Source: AC-52 sp044870295 (GTDB lineage Bacteria > Actinomycetota > UBA4738). From it: a DNA stretch of 13,281 bases. Positions 9,372-13,281 of this stretch are shown piece after piece. The notes under the pieces were generated by a model, which did not search any database, was not told the DNA's origin, and saw only the letters and a list, made by a program, of their open reading frames with translations. The stretch covers positions 1 to 13,281 of the forward strand of contig JBIOYQ010000016.1 of assembly GCA_044870295.1 (NCBI GenBank), read 5' to 3'. Each line of letters opens with the position of its first letter. Position 1 is the stretch's first letter. Position numbers and translations under genes: made by a program.

Positions 9372-10894
9372 CGCCGCCCACCGCCGGTGCTGGGCGACCG
9401 GCCGTTCGACCCGACCAGCTCCACGTAGGGCTCCAGACCGTGCAGGCCGCCCTCGCGGCCGAACCCGCTCTCCTTGTAGCCCCCGAACGGCGAGGAGGGA
9501 TCGAATCGGTTGTACGTGTTCGCCCACACCACACCGGCCCGCAAGCGCTGGGTCATCCACAGGATCCGCGACCCCTTTTCGGTCCACACGCCGGCCGAGA
9601 GCCCGTACGGCGTGTTGTTCGCCTTCTCCACCGCCTCCTCGGGCGTGCGAAAGGTCAGGATGGACAGCACGGGACCGAAGATCTCCTCGCGGGCGATGCG
9701 GTGGGACTGGCTCACCCCGGTGAAGATGGTCGGGCAGAACCAGAACCCTCGTTCGGGGAGCCGGCACTCGGGCTGGTAGATCTCCGCCCCTTCCTCCACC
9801 CCGGCCTGCACCAGCTCCTCGATCTTCTGGAGCTGCTGCCGTGAGTTGATGGCCCCGACGTCGGTGTTCTTGTCGAGGGGGTCGCCCACCCGCAGCGTCC
9901 CCAGCCGGTCCTTCAGCTTCTCCACGAGCGGCTCGAAGATCGACTCCTGGACCAGCAGGCGCGAGCCGGCGCAGCACACGTGGCCCTGGTTGAAGTAGAT
10001 CCCGTTGACGATGCCCTCGATAGCCTGGTCGAGCGGCGCATCCTCGAACACGATGTTGGCGGCCTTGCCGCCCAGCTCCAGCGTCAGCCGCTTCCCGGTG
10101 CCCGCCACGGCCTTGCGGATCATCTTGCCCACCTCGGTCGAACCGGTGAAGGCGACCTTGTCGACGCCCGGGTGGTTGACCAGAGCGGCGCCGGTCTCTC
10201 CCGCACCCGTGACGATGTTCACCACGCCCCGAGGGAGATCGACCTCCTGCATGACCTCCGCGAGGAGCAGGGCCGTCAGGGGCGTGGTCTCGGCCGGCTT
10301 GAGCACCGAGGTGTTGCCGGTGGCCAGGGCCGGTGCCAGCTTCCACGCCGCCATCAACAGAGGGAAGTTCCACGGGATGACCTGGCCTGCCACGCCCAGG
10401 GGGTGTGGGGTGCGGCCCGGGAACGCGTAGCCGAGCTTGTCCGCCCACCCCGCGTAGTAGAAGAAGTGCGCCGCCGCGAGCGGCACGTCGACGTCGCGCG
10501 ATTCCTTGATGGGCTTGCCGCCGTCGAGGGTCTCCAGCACCGCGAACTCACGCGCGCGCTCCTGGAGCGCCCGGGCGATGCGGTACAGGTACTTCGCGCG
10601 TTCCTTCCCGGGAAGGTCCCGCCACCGGCGGTCCGCGGCCGTCCGAGCGGCCTTGACGGCCAGGTCGACGTCTTCCGGGCCGGCCTCGGCCACCTCGGCA
10701 AGCTTCTCCTCCGTGGCCGGATTGATGGTTCCGAACCAGCGACCCGATCGCGGCTCCACGAACTCACCGCCGATGAACAGCCCGTAGCGGGGCTTGATGG
10801 AGACGATCTCCCGCGACTCCGGCGCCGGCGCGTACTCCCATCGCCCGGACCGCTCGATCCGCGTGTCTCGCCGTTCCTCGAGGTGCTTGCTCAC
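9368..10894 (-). CDS. NAD(P)-dependent aldehyde dehydrogenase
   Basis: A complete 508-residue cytosolic aldehyde dehydrogenase that oxidises an aldehyde to the acid. The catalytic set is intact: Asn176 in PWNFPLL, cofactor Lys199 in VLKPAETTP, FTGSTEVGK (249-257), general base Glu273 in TLELGGK, and nucleophile Cys307 in FNQGHVCCAGSR (301-312). REEIFGPVLS comes late, as expected. The first 30 residues (MSKHLEERRDTRIERSGRWE onward) are an extra, charged N-terminus. The start is a GTG at 10894 with AAGGA nine bases upstream, 13 bp after the deoC stop. Position behind deoC suggests acetaldehyde from deoxyribose 5-phosphate as substrate, but specificity cannot be read from the sequence. With the next gene it forms a two-gene counterpart of ALDH16. 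Confidence 0.93.
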   Translation of the reverse strand: MSKHLEERRDTRIERSGRWEYAPAPESREIVSIKPRYGLFIGGEFVEPRSGRWFGTINPATEEKLAEVAEAGPEDVDLAVKAARTAADRRWRDLPGKERAKYLYRIARALQERAREFAVLETLDGGKPIKESRDVDVPLAAAHFFYYAGWADKLGYAFPGRTPHPLGVAGQVIPWNFPLLMAAWKLAPALATGNTSVLKPAETTPLTALLLAEVMQEVDLPRGVVNIVTGAGETGAALVNHPGVDKVAFTGSTEVGKMIRKAVAGTGKRLTLELGGKAANIVFEDAPLDQAIEGIVNGIYFNQGHVCCAGSRLLVQESIFEPLVEKLKDRLGTLRVGDPLDKNTDVGAINSRQQLQKIEELVQAGVEEGAEIYQPECRLPERGFWFCPTIFTGVSQSHRIAREEIFGPVLSILTFRTPEEAVEKANNTPYGLSAGVWTEKGSRILWMTQRLRAGVVWANTYNRFDPSSPFGGYKESGFGREGGLHGLEPYVELVGSNGRSPSTGGGRR

Positions 10895-10907
10895 TCGTGG
10901 TCGTCCT

Positions 10908-11879
10908 TCAGTCGAGGGTGAAGTAGTCGATGGACTGGTAGGCGCCGGTCCGTTCCTTCGCGATCTGCATCAGGATGTCGTTCAGCAGGGTGGAAGCCCC
11001 GATCCGGAACAGGTCGGGGTGCATCCACTCGGGGCCGAGGGTCTCGTATAGCAAAACCAGGTACTGGATGGCCTGCTTCGACTGCCGGACCCCTCCGGCC
11101 ACCTTCACGCCCACCCGGGTCCCGGTCTCGTGGAAGAAGTCGCGCGCCGCCTCCATCATGCACAGCCCGGTCGGGAGCGTCGCGCCCGTGCCGATCTTGC
11201 CGGTGGAGGTCTTGATGAAATCGCTGCCCGCCGCCATGGCGAGCACGGAGGCCCGCCGGATCTGGTCATACGACCCCAGCTCGCCGACTTCGAGGATGGT
11301 CTTGAGGTGCGCCGGGCCGCACGCCTCCTTCGACGCGGCGATCTCTTCGAAGGCCTGCCGGTACCGGCCGGCGAGGAACGCCGAACGATTGAGGACGATG
11401 TCGATCTCGTCCGCGCCCATGGAGACGGCGTCGCGGATCTCGGCCAAGCGCTCGTCGAGCGGCGCCAGCCCTGCCGGGAACCCTCCCGCCACGCTGGCGA
11501 CGTGGACGCCGGTTCCCTCCAGCTGGCCGGCCGCGACCGGCACCAGCGACGGATAGATCACCACGGCCGCCACGGACGGGATCGTGTGGTCGGTGGGGTC
11601 CGGACGGACCGCCTTGGCGCACACCGCCACCACCTTGCCCGGCGTGTCCGCGCCTTCCAGCGTGGTCAGGTCGACGCACCGGATGGCCAGGTCCAGGGCC
11701 CACAGCTTCGCGTCCCGCTTGATCGACCGCTTCGCCAGCGACGCCGCCCGCTCCTCCAGCCCTACCGCGTCCACCGGCTGGGTGCCGGCCACCAGCCCCA
11801 CGGCCTGGGATGGGGCGAACCTGGTCCGCTCGCGGATGGCGGCGCCGGTTGGCTGAATCTCGGTGGACGGTGTTCCCAT
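10908..11879 (-). CDS. deoC: Deoxyribose-phosphate aldolase
   Basis: DeoC cleaves 2-deoxy-D-ribose 5-phosphate to glyceraldehyde 3-phosphate and acetaldehyde through a Lys Schiff base in a TIM barrel, completing deoxynucleoside catabolism. Conserved pieces are CVDLTTLEG (68-76), VASVAGGFPAG (128-138), ADEIDIVLNR (156-165), LKTILEVGEL (192-201), FIKTSTGK (221-228, Schiff-base Lys223) and VGVKVAGGVR (256-265, Lys259). At 323 residues it is longer than the E. coli enzyme (about 259), with an extra N-terminal arm of about 50 residues and a C-terminal tail ending YFTLD; long versions are usual in some actinobacteria. ATG at 11879 is preceded by AGGGG. It follows the ankyrin gene by 39 bp and precedes the dehydrogenase by 13 bp, so it is probably in one transcript with them. 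Confidence 0.95.
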   Translation of the reverse strand: MGTPSTEIQPTGAAIRERTRFAPSQAVGLVAGTQPVDAVGLEERAASLAKRSIKRDAKLWALDLAIRCVDLTTLEGADTPGKVVAVCAKAVRPDPTDHTIPSVAAVVIYPSLVPVAAGQLEGTGVHVASVAGGFPAGLAPLDERLAEIRDAVSMGADEIDIVLNRSAFLAGRYRQAFEEIAASKEACGPAHLKTILEVGELGSYDQIRRASVLAMAAGSDFIKTSTGKIGTGATLPTGLCMMEAARDFFHETGTRVGVKVAGGVRQSKQAIQYLVLLYETLGPEWMHPDLFRIGASTLLNDILMQIAKERTGAYQSIDYFTLD

Positions 11880-11918
11880 GGAGGCCCCTGCCGGAGAGGA
11901 AGGAATCTATGGTAGTCC

Positions 11919-12566
11919 CTACCCCCGGTCTTCCAGCAGATCCGCCACGTCCTGGTGGCCGTGCGCGATGGCCAGATCGCGGGCCGTGCGCCCCCGCTCG
12001 TCGGTGATGGCCGGGTCGGCGCCCCGATCCAGCACCAGCTCCACGATGGCCCGATCGCCGTTCTGCGCCGCGTCGTGCAGGGCCGTGAAGCCCCCGTGGC
12101 TCCGAGCGTCCACGTCCACGCCCGCGTCCAGCACGACTTCGACCGAGGCCCGCGACCGACCCGCGGCCGCGCAGTGGATCGGCATGACCTCCATGGGGTT
12201 GTGCGATACGACGCTCGGATCCGCCCCACGCTCGATCAGCAGCTTGGCCGTGTCCGGATGGCCGAAGAACACCGCCAGGTGCAGCGGGGTGAACCCGTCG
12301 ACCGACCATGCCGTCACGTCGTCAGGCTTCGCGTCGAGCAGGGACGCCACACGGGCCGCGTCGCCGAGGGCCGCTGCCTCGAAGAGATCGAGGTCGAGCC
12401 CCGTCGCCAGCAACGCGGCGACCATCTCGTCCCGGCCGTGATAGAGGGCGTGGAGCACGAGCGACAGGCCCTGGTCGTTTCGAGCCGACGCCACGGAGGG
12501 GTCCTTCCGGACGGCCTCCGCGAGGCCTTGCAGATCACCGGCCGTGACGGCGTCGAACACGTCCAT
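11919..12566 (-). CDS. Ankyrin-repeat protein
   Basis: A 215-residue soluble protein made almost entirely of about six ankyrin repeats, with no signal peptide or membrane segment. The clearest repeats are DGFTPLHLAVFFGHPDTAKL (90-109) followed by LLIERGADPS, then MPIHCAAAGRS, GGFTALHDAAQNGDRAIVEL followed by VLDRGADP, and ERGRTARDLAIAHGHQDVAD near the end. The first 57 residues and residues 60-114 look like copies of one another (VFDAVTAGD against LFEAAALGD), so the N-terminal half may have arisen by duplication. Ankyrin repeats bind other proteins; the partner is unknown. ATG at 12566 has GGAGG eight bases upstream. The gene is divergent from marR across a palindrome and lies 39 bp ahead of deoC, suggesting shared control. 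Confidence 0.9.
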   Translation of the reverse strand: MDVFDAVTAGDLQGLAEAVRKDPSVASARNDQGLSLVLHALYHGRDEMVAALLATGLDLDLFEAAALGDAARVASLLDAKPDDVTAWSVDGFTPLHLAVFFGHPDTAKLLIERGADPSVVSHNPMEVMPIHCAAAGRSRASVEVVLDAGVDVDARSHGGFTALHDAAQNGDRAIVELVLDRGADPAITDERGRTARDLAIAHGHQDVADLLEDRG

Positions 12567-12602
12567 GGGTCTATCCTCCAGGTCTCTTCCCTGATCAGAT
12601 AT

Positions 12603-12619
12603 TTAGTTGCGCTAACTAA
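12603..12619. promoter_or_regulatory. Predicted MarR operator, TTAGTT-N5-AACTAA
   Basis: TTAGTTGCGCTAACTAA has perfect six-base arms around a five-base centre, in an AT-rich patch that stands out from its GC-rich surroundings. Size and symmetry suit a dimeric winged-helix MarR protein. It lies 18 bp before the marR start and 37 bp before the ankyrin start, directly between the divergent genes and just upstream of the marR -10-like TAGAAT, so binding would plausibly repress marR and possibly the ankyrin-deoC operon. Confidence 0.7.
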
Positions 12620-12622
12620 CTG

Positions 12623-12628
12623 TAGAAT
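12623..12628 (+). promoter_or_regulatory. Predicted -10 element of marR, leaderless start
   Basis: TAGAAT matches the -10 consensus TATAAT at five of six positions and ends eight bases before the marR ATG. No purine-rich ribosome binding site is present between them. Transcription would therefore begin at or within a few bases of the start codon. The -35 region falls on or just before the palindrome and is poor. Confidence 0.5.
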
Positions 12629-12636
12629 GACGCCCG

Positions 12637-13089
12637 ATGGCTCGTCAACCGCCCATCCGGCTGGAAGAGGTGGCCGATCGGACCCACTCGGCCGCCATCC
12701 ATCTCCTCCGATGGATCCGCCGCGTGGACGAGGAAACGGGACTCTCCCCCGCGCGGCTGTCGGCGCTCTCCGTCGTGGTGTTTGCCGGCCCTCTGACCCT
12801 GGGCGAGCTGGCGGCGGCCGAGCAGGTCACCCCTCCCACCATGACCAGGCTGGTGACGGCGCTGGCGGCGGACGGCCTGGTCAGCCGGGACCGCCATCCC
12901 AAGGACGCCCGGTCGGTGCGGATCCGGGCCACGCCCAAGGGGGCAGCCCTCCTTCGGCGGGGGCGGGCGCGACGGGTGGACCGCCTGGTGAAAAGGATGC
13001 GAGCGCTTCGGCCCGACGAGGTCAGGGCCGTGGCCACCGCCGCCGATGTGATCGACCGAATGGTCGCGCAGCCCGATGAAGAGCGCTAG
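12637..13089 (+). CDS. MarR-family transcriptional regulator
   Basis: A 150-residue dimeric DNA-binding protein of the MarR family, which generally represses nearby genes until a small ligand binds. Helices at about 8-34 and 112-147 would form the dimer interface. The winged helix spans about 38-103: LTLGELAAAEQVTPPTMTRL (53-72) is the helix-turn-helix, and DRHPKDARSVRIRATPKG (85-102) is the wing with the family DxR motif at Asp90/Arg92. There is no cysteine, so a thiol-based oxidant sensor of OhrR type is excluded. A palindromic operator lies directly upstream and the start appears leaderless. The divergent ankyrin-deoC-dehydrogenase genes are the natural candidate targets. Its TAG overlaps the era stop on the other strand. 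Confidence 0.93.
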   Translation: MARQPPIRLEEVADRTHSAAIHLLRWIRRVDEETGLSPARLSALSVVVFAGPLTLGELAAAEQVTPPTMTRLVTALAADGLVSRDRHPKDARSVRIRATPKGAALLRRGRARRVDRLVKRMRALRPDEVRAVATAADVIDRMVAQPDEER

Positions 13090-13281
13090 AGCCCGAGACG
13101 GTTCAGCGCCGCCGGATCCCGCTGCCAATCCTTCAGCACCTTGACCCGAAGCTCCAGGTACATGCGGGCCGCCAACAGTCGCTCGAGCTCGGTGCGGGCT
13201 GCGGTGCCGATCTCCTTCAACGTGCGGCCGCCCTTCCCCACCAGAATGCCCTTCTGGGACTCGCGCTCCACGAACACCGTG
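13086..13281 (-). CDS. era: GTPase Era, C-terminal KH domain (5' part beyond the window)
   Basis: Only the last 65 residues of Era are in the window. Era is a GTPase that binds the 3' end of 16S rRNA and checks 30S subunit maturation. The visible part is the KH RNA-binding domain: VFVERESQKGILVGKGGR, with the GKGG loop, then LKEIGTAARTELERLL, YLELRVKVLKDWQRD, and the end ALNRLGL. These match the Era C-terminus closely, including the conserved VKVxxDWR-like segment. The GTPase domain and start are outside. An era gene beside recO is a common arrangement in Gram-positive bacteria; here the deoC block and marR separate them. Confidence 0.93.
   Translation of the reverse strand, partial: TVFVERESQKGILVGKGGRTLKEIGTAARTELERLLAARMYLELRVKVLKDWQRDPAALNRLGL

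Noticed and set aside
8511..10448. A single 645-codon minus-strand frame ending at the dead dehydrogenase stop
   Set aside because: Its first 359 codons are an alternate frame of the active dehydrogenase and have no protein-like pattern. The real protein begins at the ATG at 9371.

Overview
The window is a GC-rich, densely coded stretch of a bacterial chromosome. Codons strongly prefer G or C in the third position, most genes abut or overlap by four bases, and no tRNA, rRNA, CRISPR, insertion sequence or phage gene is visible. The housekeeping content (era, recO, uppS, a single-chain glycyl-tRNA synthetase and ppdK on one strand), the lipoprotein style and two possible leaderless starts fit an actinobacterium, perhaps a deep-branching soil lineage. 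That placement is inference; no taxonomic marker was searched.

Layout from right to left, the direction in which most genes are read. The C-terminal end of Era (13281-13086) lies tail to tail with a plus-strand MarR regulator (12637-13089), and their stop codons share the four bases CTAG. The 70 bp between marR and a divergent ankyrin-repeat gene (12566-11919) holds a clear palindrome, TTAGTT-N5-AACTAA. The ankyrin gene is followed by deoC (11879-10908), a full aldehyde dehydrogenase (10894-9368) and a short, catalytically dead aldehyde dehydrogenase-like protein (9371-8511), closely spaced like an operon. After 90 bp with a plausible promoter come recO (8420-7668), uppS (7671-6934), a gamma-glutamylcyclotransferase-fold gene (6891-6430), glyS (6371-4998), a small two-helix membrane protein (5001-4729) and a secreted zinc-peptidase-like lipoprotein (4732-3431). 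A plus-strand secreted glucose/sorbosone dehydrogenase-family gene (2363-3424) ends 6 bp from the lipoprotein. It is divergent from ppdK (2246 to beyond base 1), which loses roughly its last 130 residues at the window edge.

How the genes may work together. DeoC splits deoxyribose 5-phosphate into glyceraldehyde 3-phosphate and acetaldehyde, and the adjacent dehydrogenase could oxidise the acetaldehyde. The active plus dead dehydrogenase pair looks like a two-gene version of the ALDH16 architecture. The MarR palindrome is placed where it could control both marR and the ankyrin-deoC-dehydrogenase operon. The recO-to-lipoprotein genes are mostly essential DNA repair, cell-wall lipid and translation functions, with two unfamiliar envelope genes translationally coupled to the end of glyS. 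PPDK carries Asn where the regulatory Thr normally sits beside the catalytic His.
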